64,000 nucleotides of DNA from Paenibacillus amylolyticus (GCF_003719335.1 NZ_RIAS01000003.1:414440-478439), one strand, 5' to 3'. Positions 45,018 to 55,591 are shown, counted from the stretch's first letter. Translations and numbers: made by a program. Notes: generated by a model not told the origin, from the letters alone.

Positions 45018-46721
45018 TTACTCGCCGCTCTTGCGCTTCTTGCAATACACCCTCGCTTCATAGGGTTGCAATAAAATAGCTCCTTCATCGGTTGAATAAC
45101 GCCTGCTCACGTTGCCAATCATTAATTTGCAGTCTTCTGCATTCCAGCCTTCTGGCCATATCATCTCTGGCTCGTTTGCACTAAAATTCATCACGATTAA
45201 CCACTGCTCATCATCCAGTGTACGTGTATATGCATAAATTTCCGGGTCATCTGGCAAAAGCAGTTCATATGCTCCATAAATCAACACCCGATTTTGCTTG
45301 CGCAATGTGATTAATTTACGGTAATAATGCAGAATGGAATGTGGGTCCGTCTCCGCATCCGCCACATTGATGTCCTTATAATTGCTGTTCACTTCAATCC
45401 AAGGATCACCTGCCGTAAAACCTGCATGCTCGGATTCATCCCATTGCATGGGCGTTCGTGCATTATCCCGACTTTTTAGCCAGATGGCCTCCATCACCTC
45501 ATGCTTGGATTTCCCTTGGCCAATATAATGATTGTAATAATTTTTTGTTTCGATATCCCGGTATTGGTCAATCTCAGGGAACGATACGTTGGTCATGCCA
45601 ATCTCTTCCCCCTGATAGATGTACGGTGTGCCTTCCAGCGTTAACATCCAGGTAGCGAGCATCTGTGCAGAACGCACGCGGTATTTCCCGTCATCTCCAA
45701 AACGCGACACCGGACGCGGCTGATCATGGTTCCCCATATAATTGGCGTTCCAGCCCCGGCCATGCAGTACCGTCTGCCAGCGGCTCATGATTTCTTTTAG
45801 CTCCGTGAGCTTCCAAGGTTTATAGTTCCATTTCCCAATGCCCGAAGACCGGGCATCAATGAACATGTGCTCAAACTGGAACACCATGTTTAATTCATCC
45901 CGATCCGTACCTACATAAGCTAAAGCCTGCTCGGGCCCAAGTCCTGAAGTTTCTCCGACCGTCATCGGCCCGTACGGCTTTAGAATCATCTGATTCAACT
46001 TGCGGAGGATGGAATGGACCTGCTCCAGATTGGAAAACAGCTCATACGCCTGCACGACAGGCAGGTTGTTCGGGTTATGTGCATTTGGCAAGCCATCGGC
46101 TTTGGCGATATGGGCTACTGCGTCAAAGCGGAAGCCATCCACCCCTTTTTCCAGCCACCAATGCACCATCTCGTACATTTCTTCAGCCATCTCCGGATTA
46201 TTCCAGTTCAGATCGGGTTGATGCTCCGAGTATAGATGCATATAATATTCGTTCGTTTCCGGGTCATGCTTCCACACCGAACCCCCGAAATAAGACTCCC
46301 AGTTGTTCGGCACCTGCCCGTTTTTACCGGAACGCCAGATGTAATAGTCACGCCTTGCATTGGTTTTGGAAGAACGGGATTCCGCAAACCAGGCATGTTC
46401 ATCCGAAGTATGATTCAGTACAAGATCCATCATGACTTTGAGTCCGCGCTTATGCGCTTCAGCAAGCAGCCGGTCAAAGTCCTCCATCGTCCCATATTTT
46501 CGTAAAATCGCGTAGTAATCTCGGATATCATATCCGTTATCATGACCTGGTGAATCATAGATGGGACACAGCCAGATGACGTCCACGCCGAGTTTTTGCA
46601 AATAATCAAGCTTTTCATAAATTCCCTGCAAATCGCCATATCCATCTCCGTCGCTGTCTTTAAAGCTGCTTGGATAAATCTGATATACCACACTTTCCTT
46701 CCACCAAACGATAACACCCAC
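45018..46721 (-). CDS. GH13 alpha-glucosidase / oligo-1,6-glucosidase
   Basis: This 567-residue cytoplasmic enzyme belongs to GH13 subfamily 31: WWKESVVYQIYPSSFKDSDGDGYGD near the start, nucleophile in GVDGFRFDAVAH, acid Glu in VGETSG and Asp in GNHDQPR. The presence of Val in DGFRFDAV, rather than the Ile of TreA, is typical of alpha-glucosidases cutting alpha-1,6 or alpha-1,4 links in short oligosaccharides. No phosphorylated-sugar specificity is implied. Start codon uncertain: GTG at 46721 or GTG at 46751, neither with an ideal ribosome binding site. Confidence 0.88.
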   Translation of the reverse strand: MGVIVWWKESVVYQIYPSSFKDSDGDGYGDLQGIYEKLDYLQKLGVDVIWLCPIYDSPGHDNGYDIRDYYAILRKYGTMEDFDRLLAEAHKRGLKVMMDLVLNHTSDEHAWFAESRSSKTNARRDYYIWRSGKNGQVPNNWESYFGGSVWKHDPETNEYYMHLYSEHQPDLNWNNPEMAEEMYEMVHWWLEKGVDGFRFDAVAHIAKADGLPNAHNPNNLPVVQAYELFSNLEQVHSILRKLNQMILKPYGPMTVGETSGLGPEQALAYVGTDRDELNMVFQFEHMFIDARSSGIGKWNYKPWKLTELKEIMSRWQTVLHGRGWNANYMGNHDQPRPVSRFGDDGKYRVRSAQMLATWMLTLEGTPYIYQGEEIGMTNVSFPEIDQYRDIETKNYYNHYIGQGKSKHEVMEAIWLKSRDNARTPMQWDESEHAGFTAGDPWIEVNSNYKDINVADAETDPHSILHYYRKLITLRKQNRVLIYGAYELLLPDDPEIYAYTRTLDDEQWLIVMNFSANEPEMIWPEGWNAEDCKLMIGNVSRRYSTDEGAILLQPYEARVYCKKRKSGE

Positions 46722-46851
46722 CTCGCTTTCTTCTCTTGTGAAGCAATTCACCCGTTAATATGTTTTATCCGAAAAGAAACCCTTATAAACACCTGAACTT
46801 AGGTTTTATACAAAAAGACAAAAGGCCCGAAACCGCAATCGCATGGCGCGA

Positions 46852-47310
46852 TCAGCTTCGAGTCTTTCTTGGCGAGCCTATCAGTAAGCGGAAACCGGCA
46901 AATCCGATCCAGGCTCCAACCGTATTGAGAATAATATCATCCACATCCAATGATCCTACACGTGTAATCAGCTGGATCGTTTCCACCAGCAAAAGGATGA
47001 GCACAACAATGAACGTCAATCGGAACCAGGAACGATACCTGTGAAAAAGCCACGGAATCCATATGCCCAGCGGAATAAACAAAACAATATTACCAAACAG
47101 ATTTTTAATCCAGGCTTCGGTACTGTACCTTTCTCTTTCCAAGAGCAGAGGACGAATCGTCTCGAAAGGCACAAGATTATATTGATAGTTCACCCCCGGT
47201 GCTCTGCCACTGAAAAAAAGAAGATTACACATGATGAGCGTATATATAACCGCTAGAAATGTAATGAATGCAAGCACCCGCTTGGAGTAAAGCAACGCTC
47301 TTCTGCTCAT
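46852..47310 (-). CDS. VanZ family membrane protein
   Basis: The 152-residue protein has four to five helices and the VanZ layout with NLVPFETI, NLFGNIVLFIPLG and SLDVDDIILNTVGAWIG. In enterococci VanZ gives slight teicoplanin resistance; in most genomes the role is unclear. The ATG at 47310 has GGGAGGA upstream and is preferred over 47340. Confidence 0.88.
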   Translation of the reverse strand: MSRRALLYSKRVLAFITFLAVIYTLIMCNLLFFSGRAPGVNYQYNLVPFETIRPLLLERERYSTEAWIKNLFGNIVLFIPLGIWIPWLFHRYRSWFRLTFIVVLILLLVETIQLITRVGSLDVDDIILNTVGAWIGFAGFRLLIGSPRKTRS

Positions 47311-47354
47311 GCCTATCCTCCCGACCTTGTTATCCGCCAAATGAGCGGTAAGGT

Positions 47355-48224
47355 CTATTTTAACGGGATGTAGATCTTCATGTCCAGCTGCTCAGGCGTC
47401 GATTTCCACACATCGGTCACTTCAAAGTCCGGCCCTTCCCGGCGCTCATACTTGGAAGCAGGCAGCCAGCTGCCGTAGATCATTTTGCGCACCTCCTGCT
47501 CTGATCCTTCCGTTGTAAACTCGGCATACAGCCCGCCTGGAATCTCCAGACAGGTATATCCGGGTTCTAAGGAATCACTGCTTCCTGAACTCTCTTCGCC
47601 AACGATAAATGAAAATGCCCCATCCTCCTGAAAATGAGCCGCAACACCATACGCCATATCGGGGCGAATCCGCTCTGGAATGTTCATGAACTTCTGTTCA
47701 CGCCCGAATTCATGATAAAATCCGGGAATCTCCGCATAATGCTGTTCATTGTTTAGATTGGTCTTATAGTCATAACCAATGATTTGAATTGTCTCCAGCG
47801 TTATCATACGTGGCGGATTCATATGAAACGCTGTGCCAAGCTGTAAACGATATTCATTAAAATCAATACGTTGCTGCATGAACTCCTCTGTTAAAGCCTC
47901 CTGCTCCAGCTTGCGAAACCGTGCCGGTGTGACGCCAAAGTGAGCGTCAAATGCACGGGTAAAGGCTTCCTGCGATTGATAACCATAGCTAAGCGCAATT
48001 TCCAGTATATTCTGCGCCGTGTTTCGCAAAGTCGAAGCAGCCTCCGTTAGTCTTCGTCTGCGCAAGTACTCCAGAACAGTAAAACCTGTAATCGCCTGAA
48101 ACAAACGTTGAAAATGAAATGCTGAAAAACTGGCGGCCGCCGACACTTCCTTCATGTTGAACGGCTCCTGCAGATTTAGCTCCAGATGCTCGATGGCAAG
48201 CTGAATACGTGCATAGTGATCCAT
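47355..48224 (-). CDS. AraC family regulator with GyrI-like effector domain
   Basis: The 289-residue regulator has two helix-turn-helix motifs at the N-terminus (residues 5-105, FSAFHFQRLFQAITGFTVLEYLRRRRL and ILEIALSYGYQSQEAFTRAF) and a C-terminal GyrI-like small-molecule-binding domain (about 130-289). Such proteins sense drugs or cationic compounds. It is 45 bases upstream of the vanZ-like gene on the same strand, so the two may be one unit. Confidence 0.9.
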   Translation of the reverse strand: MDHYARIQLAIEHLELNLQEPFNMKEVSAAASFSAFHFQRLFQAITGFTVLEYLRRRRLTEAASTLRNTAQNILEIALSYGYQSQEAFTRAFDAHFGVTPARFRKLEQEALTEEFMQQRIDFNEYRLQLGTAFHMNPPRMITLETIQIIGYDYKTNLNNEQHYAEIPGFYHEFGREQKFMNIPERIRPDMAYGVAAHFQEDGAFSFIVGEESSGSSDSLEPGYTCLEIPGGLYAEFTTEGSEQEVRKMIYGSWLPASKYERREGPDFEVTDVWKSTPEQLDMKIYIPLK

Positions 48225-48360
48225 ATGTCCCGTCTCCTATTCATTTTTAAGATATGTATTTTACTTTGGCCTGACTTTACTGGTCTGTTTCTTCAATTAG
48301 TATGACTGAAATATTCAACCCTTTTTTGATTCTGAATGCGAACTTATGGTGTTGATAACA

Positions 48361-48432
48361 AAAATCTCTTGTTCATGTCCGCAGCCCTGCAGTGGACTTC
48401 GCCACTGCCAGATGCAGACATCAAACAAGAGA
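48361..48432 (-). terminator. Long branched hairpin terminator after glgP
   Basis: On the minus strand CTCTTGTTTGATGTC pairs with GACATGAACAAGAG, and a separate stem, CAGTGG with CCACTG, forms inside. ATTTTTGTT follows. It ends the glgC-glgD-glgP unit. Confidence 0.8.
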
Positions 48433-48508
48433 GAATGGAATTCCGTTTGTAAAGCTAATTTAAATGCTAATTTATCCGTTCTGTTTTTTCACTTGAGTCT
48501 CCTCTATC

Positions 48509-50941
48509 CTAACCATTCCAGTGCCCAGACACAGGATGAATGCCCCATATATCGGTTGCATACTCACTTATTGTTCGGTCACTGGAGAAAATGCCTGAAT
48601 GAGCTGTGTTAAGCACGGCCTTGCGAGTCCAATCCGAAACATCACGATACGCTTGATCAATCGCTGCATGTGCATCAGCGTACGCTGCAAAATCACGTAA
48701 TACAAAATATTCATCGCCATGTGCAAGCAATGAGTCATAAATATCCCAGAACTCCCCATCCCTATCACAGAATGCTCCCGGATGCACCAATTGCTCCACG
48801 ACTTCACGAATACGTTCATCCTGATTCACGATTTCGTTAGGCCGATAGTTACCGTTCCGATAATATTCCAGCACTTCGTCGGCACGCAAGCCATAGATGA
48901 ACATATTCTCTTCACCGACTTGCTCTGCCATCTCCACGTTTGCCCCATCCATCGTACCAATTGTCAGTGCGCCATTCATCATAAATTTCATATTCCCTGT
49001 ACCGGAGGCTTCTTTCCCCGCTGTCGAGATCTGTTCACTCACATCTGCCGCAGGGATAATTTTCTCGGCAAGCGAGACAGAATAGTTTTCCAGGAAAAAG
49101 ACCTTCAACCGGTCATTTACCGTTGCATCGCGATTCACGGTATCTGACACCGTATTAATCAGTTTGATAATTTTTTTGGCAAAATAATAACTCGGTGCTG
49201 CCTTCGCTCCAAAAATAAACGTGCGCGGCACCATATCAAACGAAGCATCGCTTTTCAACTTGTTATACAGATGCATGACATGCAAAATATTCAGGAGCTG
49301 TCTTTTGTACCCATGCAGCCTTTTCACCTGCACGTCAAACACGGAATCAGGGTCTACAGGTATACCCGTATGATCTAGGATATAAGACGCCAGACGATTT
49401 TTGTTATCTCGTTTGATCGAACGGAACTGCTCCTGGAACGCGGATTGATCGGCGTAATCAGCCAGGTGCTCCAGTTTGCCAGGTTCCGTGATCCATTCAT
49501 TGCCGATCGTTTCTGTAATGAGATTCGACAGCTTTGGGTTGGCATGCATTAACCAGCGACGGTGCGTAATGCCATTGGTTTTATTGTTAAAACGTTCAGG
49601 GTACAGAGCATAAAACGGCGCCATCTCACGCTCTTTCAAAATCTCTGTATGCAGTGCAGCCACACCATTGACACTATGACTGCCTACGATGGCAAGGTGT
49701 GCCATGCGAACTTGATCATTCGCAACAATCGCCATGTGCTCGATACGTTCGTCATCACCCGGATAACGTTCTAGGAGCAACCCGCAAAAACGTTTATTAA
49801 TCTCTTCAATAATCATATAAATACGTGGCAGCAGCTTGCTGACCATGGATACAGGCCATTTTTCCAACGCTTCGCTTAGTGTCGTGTGATTTGTATAAGA
49901 TACCGTGCGGGTAGTAATATCCCACGCTTCATCCCAGCCATAACCCTTATCATCCATTAGAATTCGCATAAGTTCAGGAATGACTAACGTAGGATGGGTG
50001 TCATTGATATGGAAGCCCACTTTGTCCGGCAGGCGGTCATAAGACAGTCCCAGCTTGCTAAATGTACGCAATGCACTCTGCACTCCTGCGGAACACATAA
50101 AGTACTGCTGTTTCAAACGCAGCAACTTGCCCTCGTATTGGGAATCATCCGGGTACAAGAATTCAGAGATCGACTCCACGGAACGGCTGTAATCCAGGTA
50201 TCCGTAATAGTTCGAAGGGGTGTCCAATGACGTTTCTCGTTTCGGCTCTGCACTCCATAACCGCAATGTGTTGACATGTGACTGGCCATAACCGATAACG
50301 GGCACATCATACGGTACGGCAACGACCGATTCAGCATCCTTCGTCACGAAATGGTAATGTCCATCCTGTTCATAGGCCTCAACCCGGCCCCAGAACTGGA
50401 CCTCCACCTTTTTGTCTGGACGGCGTACTTCCCATTCATTGCCCTTTTCCAGCCAGTTATCAGGCAACTCTACCTGATTGCCATTGATAATTTTTTGCTC
50501 AAAAAGACCGTACTTGTAACGGATACCGCATCCATGTCCCGCATAGCCCAGTGAGGCCAAGGAGTCCAGGAAACAGGCAGCAAGCCTTCCCAGCCCCCCA
50601 TTGCCTAACCCTGCATCTGCTTCCTGTTCCTCAATACACTCCAGTGAAAAGCCAAGTTCCTCTAGACTGTCACGAACCAGTTCCAGCTCATTAACGTTTA
50701 GCAGATTGTTGCCGAGCAGGCGACCAATCAGAAACTCCAACGAGAAGTAATACACCTGTTTATCTTGACGCTGCTTGAATCCCTGATTTGAGACTGCCCA
50801 GTCCTGACCTACATATTCCCGAATCATACTGCCTAGCACATGGTACACATCTTCCTTGGTAGCTTCTTCAATTGGTTTGCCCAGTTTGCTGACGAGATTT
50901 CGTTGAAAGATCGATTTGAACGTTTCTTTGTTGTCAAACAA
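48509..50941 (-). CDS. glgP: Glycogen phosphorylase
   Basis: The 810-residue enzyme releases glucose 1-phosphate from glycogen using pyridoxal phosphate. Visible landmarks are the N-terminal blocks YYFSLEFLIGR and GNGGLGRLAACF, IQVKRLHGYKRQ-like (here DVQVKRLHGYKRQLLN), and the cofactor-binding Lys in ASGTGNMKFMMNGAL. Length is normal. It starts with TTG behind GGGAGG and is the last gene of the glg cluster, 365 bases after glgD; this gap contains a dispersed hairpin repeat. Confidence 0.95.
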   Translation of the reverse strand: MFDNKETFKSIFQRNLVSKLGKPIEEATKEDVYHVLGSMIREYVGQDWAVSNQGFKQRQDKQVYYFSLEFLIGRLLGNNLLNVNELELVRDSLEELGFSLECIEEQEADAGLGNGGLGRLAACFLDSLASLGYAGHGCGIRYKYGLFEQKIINGNQVELPDNWLEKGNEWEVRRPDKKVEVQFWGRVEAYEQDGHYHFVTKDAESVVAVPYDVPVIGYGQSHVNTLRLWSAEPKRETSLDTPSNYYGYLDYSRSVESISEFLYPDDSQYEGKLLRLKQQYFMCSAGVQSALRTFSKLGLSYDRLPDKVGFHINDTHPTLVIPELMRILMDDKGYGWDEAWDITTRTVSYTNHTTLSEALEKWPVSMVSKLLPRIYMIIEEINKRFCGLLLERYPGDDERIEHMAIVANDQVRMAHLAIVGSHSVNGVAALHTEILKEREMAPFYALYPERFNNKTNGITHRRWLMHANPKLSNLITETIGNEWITEPGKLEHLADYADQSAFQEQFRSIKRDNKNRLASYILDHTGIPVDPDSVFDVQVKRLHGYKRQLLNILHVMHLYNKLKSDASFDMVPRTFIFGAKAAPSYYFAKKIIKLINTVSDTVNRDATVNDRLKVFFLENYSVSLAEKIIPAADVSEQISTAGKEASGTGNMKFMMNGALTIGTMDGANVEMAEQVGEENMFIYGLRADEVLEYYRNGNYRPNEIVNQDERIREVVEQLVHPGAFCDRDGEFWDIYDSLLAHGDEYFVLRDFAAYADAHAAIDQAYRDVSDWTRKAVLNTAHSGIFSSDRTISEYATDIWGIHPVSGHWNG

Positions 50942-51068
50942 AAGTAGGTTCCTCCCGGTGAAATCCTGCTGGTGAGGGCGGTTCGTGATTAGCTCGAAAG
51001 CATGCGGTTACACCTTATAAAGCAGGACGTTGGAGCCGAGCACCCGTTTCAGTCACGAATCATTCTTT

Positions 51069-51152
51069 CGATCGCTGTTGTCTCTTCCATTTCCTGATCA
51101 CCTTTTACAAGGTAGAAATGGAGAGACAAAGGCGAACGCTTCGCTTCTCCAG
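51069..51152. repeat. Dispersed hairpin repeat, copy 2
   Basis: This copy shares CGATCGCTGTT at the left end and ACAAAGGCGAACGCTTCGCT at the right with copy 1 at 16568. The arms pair, for example CCATTTC with GAAATGG. It lies in the 365-base gap between glgD and glgP; the rest of that gap shows no gene. Confidence 0.7.
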
Positions 51153-51306
51153 AATTGATTTCGTTCCCTCCACTGCGTTTGCACCAACATAGCAACTTTG
51201 ACGGTGGCACTTCATGCGTTCAAAAAGACACGAACCTGAAAACTTACCCGCAGGATTATATTTTTTTATATATACAGTTATGGATGATATCGGACAGATT
51301 TTCGCT

Positions 51307-52410
51307 TTAAATAATAGTACTTTTGGCCAAAATATACGGATTCGACGGAGCACCAATTAACGTCTGCCCACCGGTTAGTTTCACATCTTTATCCAGAATG
51401 ACGTTCTCCAGCACAGTTCCCTCGCCAATGTAACATTTCTGCATAATGATTGAACCCTTAATTTTGGCTCCCTTAGCCACATGCACACCCCGGAACAGGA
51501 TGCTGTCCTGAACTTCACCGCCTACGATGCATCCATTGGCAAGCAAGGAATGTTTGACATCCGCTGATTCCAGATATTTGGCGGGTGCTTCGTATTTGAT
51601 TTTGGTTTGCACGGGATCTTCTTTAAACAGTTGTTCATACTGTCCTGTATTCAGCAGATCCATGCTGTTACGGTAATAGCTGTCAATCGAGTTAATTACG
51701 GCATGATATCCTTCATAGGCATAAGCCGCAATCTTCAATCCGCTCGGATTTTTCAGGATGGCGTCACGGAAGAAATGAGTCTCCCCATGTTCAATGCAGC
51801 GCTGCACCTGTTTAAGGAATAGTTCTTTTTCCATGATGAAAATCTCCGTATATATATTCGTATGGTCAGCACATTGGTGAATGTCCACCACATTGCCATC
51901 TTCATCATGATCGACTTTGACGCAGGATTCATGCTCAGGTAACAGTTGGTCTACTTTTTTGCAAACCAGTGTGACGTCCGCTCCCTTACGGATATGATAC
52001 TTATAGACATCCTGAAGATCGGCTTTGGTCACATGCCGGCTGCCTGCATGCACAACGTATTGCCCGGCCCCTCTGTGGAAGAAATCCAGATTGTTGTGAA
52101 AATGTTGCAAATCTCCCTGCGACGTGTCCGTCGGGTCGTTCCAATCCGGAGGAAGAATAAACATGCCCCCATGTTTACGATCCAGATCCCACGGCTTACC
52201 ATCTCCCAGATGGTCCATCAGTGAACGGTATTTGCGGCGAACAAATACGCCTATGCTCTCAATACCCGCATTCATCATGTTAGACAGGACAAAATCAATC
52301 AGACGATAACGCCCGGCATAAGGTACCGCGGCTCCGCAGCGAAAGTACGTCAATTCCTTCAATTCTTCCAGTTCATGGTCAAGGTTAATAACTCCAATTA
52401 GTGATTTCAT
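51307..52410 (-). CDS. glgD: GlgD, regulatory subunit of glucose-1-phosphate adenylyltransferase
   Basis: This 367-residue protein is related to GlgC, but the nucleotide-binding GGxGxRL loop is replaced by NLDHELEELKELT, so it should not be catalytic alone. It keeps RYRLIDFVLSNMMNAGI and the C-terminal left-handed beta-helix repeats (about 270-360). In Bacillales GlgD joins GlgC in a heterotetramer and raises activity. The ATG at 52410 has AAGGATGG upstream, better than the GTG at 52422. It lies 34 bases after glgC. Confidence 0.93.
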   Translation of the reverse strand: MKSLIGVINLDHELEELKELTYFRCGAAVPYAGRYRLIDFVLSNMMNAGIESIGVFVRRKYRSLMDHLGDGKPWDLDRKHGGMFILPPDWNDPTDTSQGDLQHFHNNLDFFHRGAGQYVVHAGSRHVTKADLQDVYKYHIRKGADVTLVCKKVDQLLPEHESCVKVDHDEDGNVVDIHQCADHTNIYTEIFIMEKELFLKQVQRCIEHGETHFFRDAILKNPSGLKIAAYAYEGYHAVINSIDSYYRNSMDLLNTGQYEQLFKEDPVQTKIKYEAPAKYLESADVKHSLLANGCIVGGEVQDSILFRGVHVAKGAKIKGSIIMQKCYIGEGTVLENVILDKDVKLTGGQTLIGAPSNPYILAKSTII

Positions 52411-52444
52411 GCCGCGCACCATCCTTTGCCAACATTTTGGTCAA

Positions 52445-53611
52445 TCAATTCGCTATTCCATGACGCAACTGTCGTTCCAGTTCTTCCTGATCTACCAGTA
52501 AAATATCACTCTCGTCTTCAGGCGCGGGGGCAATCTGAGTACCATCCGGAATAACTAAGCCTTCAGCGATAATAGCCTTATGGATAGACACATTACGGCC
52601 AATCTTGACCCGAGGCATAACAACGGAATCGATTACTGCACTGTTCTCTCCCACCTCGGTTCCATAGAACAGGACGGAATGATTCACCTCACCGTGCACG
52701 ATGCTGCCCTCACTGATAATGCAGTTGCGCACCTTGGCGGCAGGCGATATATATTGAGCTGGCTGGTTCGGGTTACGGGTGAAAATCCGCCAGTTCGGAT
52801 CATTCAGATTCAGGGGAGTCTCCTCGTCCAGCAAATCCATATTGGATTCCCACAGACTGCGAATGGTTCCAACGTCTTTCCAGTATCCTTGGAACGGGTA
52901 AGCCACTAAAGATTTATCATTTTCAAGCAGCAACGGAATGATGTCTTTACCAAAATCGTAGGAGGTGGATGCCTGCTGTTCGTCCTGAATCAGGAAACGT
53001 TTCAGCACATCCCATTTGAAGAGATAGATGCCCATGGAAGCAAGCGTGCTTCGGGGCTGAGAAGGCTTTTCTTCGAACTCATAAATGCTGTAGTCTTCAT
53101 TTGTATTCAAAATGCCAAAGCGGCTCGCTTCTTCCAGCGGCACATCAATCACGGAAATGGTGCAATCGGCATTTTTCTCCTTGTGATACTGGAGCATCTT
53201 GTCGTAGTCCATCTTATAGATATGATCACCGGATAGAATCAGCACATGTTCGGGATCAAATTGTTCAATAAAGTTGAGGTTACGGTAAATCGCGTCAGCA
53301 GTCCCGCGGTACCAGTTACTTCCGTCTTCCCGTTCATGCGGTGGAAGCACATAAACCCCGCCATTTTTACGATCCAGGTCCCAGTCACTGCCAATACCGA
53401 TGTAAGAATGCAAGACAAGTGGTTCATATTGGGTCAACACGCCAACGGTATCAATACCCGAATTCGAACAATTGCTGAGCGGAAAATCAATAATGCGGTA
53501 GGTACCCCCAAAATAAACAGCGGGTTTTGCCAGTGATTTGGTTAATCCCTTTAATCGTTTACCCTGCCCTCCGGCGAGCAGCATCGCTACAACCTCTTTT
53601 TTTGCCATCAT
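52445..53611 (-). CDS. glgC: Glucose-1-phosphate adenylyltransferase
   Basis: The 388-residue enzyme makes ADP-glucose from glucose 1-phosphate and ATP, the committed step of glycogen synthesis. It has the intact loop [31 protein letters not shown] (here [17 protein letters not shown]), the block [12 protein letters not shown], and a C-terminal beta-helix domain. GGAGGAGG lies five bases before ATG at 53611. The glycogen synthase and branching enzyme genes, often in the same operon, are not in this window. Confidence 0.95.
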   Translation of the reverse strand: MMAKKEVVAMLLAGGQGKRLKGLTKSLAKPAVYFGGTYRIIDFPLSNCSNSGIDTVGVLTQYEPLVLHSYIGIGSDWDLDRKNGGVYVLPPHEREDGSNWYRGTADAIYRNLNFIEQFDPEHVLILSGDHIYKMDYDKMLQYHKEKNADCTISVIDVPLEEASRFGILNTNEDYSIYEFEEKPSQPRSTLASMGIYLFKWDVLKRFLIQDEQQASTSYDFGKDIIPLLLENDKSLVAYPFQGYWKDVGTIRSLWESNMDLLDEETPLNLNDPNWRIFTRNPNQPAQYISPAAKVRNCIISEGSIVHGEVNHSVLFYGTEVGENSAVIDSVVMPRVKIGRNVSIHKAIIAEGLVIPDGTQIAPAPEDESDILLVDQEELERQLRHGIAN

Positions 53612-54171
53612 TACAGCCTCCTCCACGTGCATTCATTCTGATTCATTTCAGAGCCCATAATCGATATTCTGTTGTGAAAACACGGCTGTCTTGATTAGGA
53701 GCATGCTGTACAGATGTGTAACGGAATAAAGACATCATTCATATGTAACCGGACGTCTTTCGTTAGATGATCACTGGAATGTTGGTGCGGATCAAATCAA
53801 TGACCCTGTTTGAATCGAAGTTCTTTGAAATGCAGATGACGTGACGCTGACGGTGTGTTTTAACGCATGTAAATGGTGTTGGTCTTGCAGAACATGTTGA
53901 TCTTGTAGAAAAAGACTTGCTTGCATTGTAGACTGTGCAAACGATAGGTAATAAAAGATAAACTTATTACCCATTAAACAGGAATTCGATCGGGGAATCT
54001 TGCGGTAACAGCAAATTTGAAAAAAAGTCAGTGCATCGCTGGTTTGAACCTGACGCGCTCCTGTAAATGCCGCTGTTAGTTTAATCTATTCGATAGACAC
54101 GAATTAAAATCCTCTTGGTAATATTATGGTAAACTCATGCAACTTGATGACCAGGATGGTTTACATGCATC
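53612..54171. other. Long intergenic region upstream of glgC
   Basis: Some 560 bases separate glgC from the GH32 terminator. It must contain the glgC promoter. I see no gene with a ribosome binding site, no stable long hairpin and no clear promoter pair. Small open frames here (for example 53792-53974) have no coding look. Confidence 0.4.
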
Positions 54172-54195
54172 AAAAAAGCCGGATTTCTCCGGCTC
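54172..54195 (-). terminator. Terminator after the GH32 gene
   Basis: AGCCGGA and TCCGGCT form a 7-bp stem with a 4-base loop, followed on the minus strand by six T. Confidence 0.9.
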
Positions 54196-54206
54196 TAAAG
54201 CTATAC

Positions 54207-55544
54207 TTATCCTATGTTACACTCGATTTCGCCCTCGTAGCTGACATATGCTTTCAGATCATATACCACATTGCTTAATACATACTGCCCCTGATTCACA
54301 AAAATTTCAATCAAATTGGGCTCTACAAAGATGTTGAGTTCGCAGTTTCCATGCAGCTCGGGAGTCTGAAACTGAAGATCGTATTGATCCAAGTCTCTAA
54401 ATACTTCTGCACGATCGGTATGTACTCTTCCATCTTCCAGCCATACTCGATAACCGCCAATGTCCAGAACTTGAAGTTCCCGCAACACAACTTTCAATTG
54501 AAATGGCTTGGCGTAATTAATTTGCTCAACAGGGATACGTGTCTTAAAGTGAGTCTCTACCTCAGGATGCACTCGAAAATATATCTGTTCGTCCTCGACC
54601 TCGATGACTCGTGGCAAGGCCATCATGCCAATCCACGGCTTCTCACCGGAATTGTCTACAGGTAGCGGCATTCGCATCCAGGCTACCATGACTCGGCGTC
54701 CTTCGGCATCCAGATTCGTCTGAGGCGCATACAAGTCCCCACCATAATCGACCATATTCAATTGATCCGGAATGACGATATCGCAGCTTTCTTCTTTGAA
54801 GGAAACCAAACTGCACATCGCGTGACTTGTATACAACGGTTCGCTTTGAATTCCTTCCGGGGACATCAGCAGTACAGTCTGCTGGGCTCCACTCGAACGA
54901 TCTAACAAACTAAAAATATCCGGGCACTCCCACATATACCCTAGCCCTGACTTGGTATAGCTGTTCAAAAATGTCCACTGGAGCAGATCCTCACTTGAAA
55001 AAAACAAAAGCTTCCCCTGTTGATCTCTCGTCTTCGTGCCCAAAATCATATAATACCGATTCCGGTACTTCCACACTTTTGGATCACGTGTATGCGTGCG
55101 ATCCCCCAGAACAGAATCGACGATCGGCGGTATGATCTGTTGCTTAGAAGTAATGTTATCAAACGTATAACCATCCTCTGAGATCATCAAAGCCTGACTA
55201 GACTCGAATTGATCATTCACAATCACATGAACGTTCTCTTCATTAAGCACATCGTATTTGACAGCGGTATAAAATAAAAATAATTGACCCTGCACTTCGA
55301 GTGCCGTTCCAGAAAAACACCCATTCTGGTCATACCCTTTGCTTGGAAATAAAGCGATTGGATGGTGCGTCCATGTGGCCAAATCCGGACTGGTCGCATG
55401 CCCCCAATGCATGGTGCCCCACTGCAGGCCATACGGGAAATATTGATAGAATAAGTGATACTCTCCTCGGTAATAGATAAACCCGTTCGGGTCATTCATC
55501 CAGTTGCCAGGTGCTTTTACATGTAATTGATCCTGTTTCATCAT
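54207..55544 (-). CDS. GH32 enzyme (sucrose-6-phosphate hydrolase or fructosidase)
   Basis: The 445-residue protein lacks a signal peptide. Catalytic blocks are NWMNDPNGF (nucleophile Asp), a TRDPKVW block (RDP motif) and MWECPDIF (acid Glu), with a C-terminal beta-sandwich (about 300-445). It cuts terminal fructose from sucrose, sucrose 6-phosphate or small fructans; with no PTS gene next to it the substrate is open. The frame extends to 55658, but that would include the preceding gene's terminator, and TGGAGG is directly before the ATG pair at 55544/55541. Confidence 0.88.
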   Translation of the reverse strand: MMKQDQLHVKAPGNWMNDPNGFIYYRGEYHLFYQYFPYGLQWGTMHWGHATSPDLATWTHHPIALFPSKGYDQNGCFSGTALEVQGQLFLFYTAVKYDVLNEENVHVIVNDQFESSQALMISEDGYTFDNITSKQQIIPPIVDSVLGDRTHTRDPKVWKYRNRYYMILGTKTRDQQGKLLFFSSEDLLQWTFLNSYTKSGLGYMWECPDIFSLLDRSSGAQQTVLLMSPEGIQSEPLYTSHAMCSLVSFKEESCDIVIPDQLNMVDYGGDLYAPQTNLDAEGRRVMVAWMRMPLPVDNSGEKPWIGMMALPRVIEVEDEQIYFRVHPEVETHFKTRIPVEQINYAKPFQLKVVLRELQVLDIGGYRVWLEDGRVHTDRAEVFRDLDQYDLQFQTPELHGNCELNIFVEPNLIEIFVNQGQYVLSNVVYDLKAYVSYEGEIECNIG

Positions 55545-55591
55545 GGCCTCCATTAACGATATATATAAACCAAACTCTCCATCATAATATG

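Noticed and set aside
53792..53974. 60-codon minus-strand frame upstream of glgC
   Set aside because: No ribosome binding site, low-complexity repeat-like sequence (DQHVLQDQHHLH) and no family likeness.
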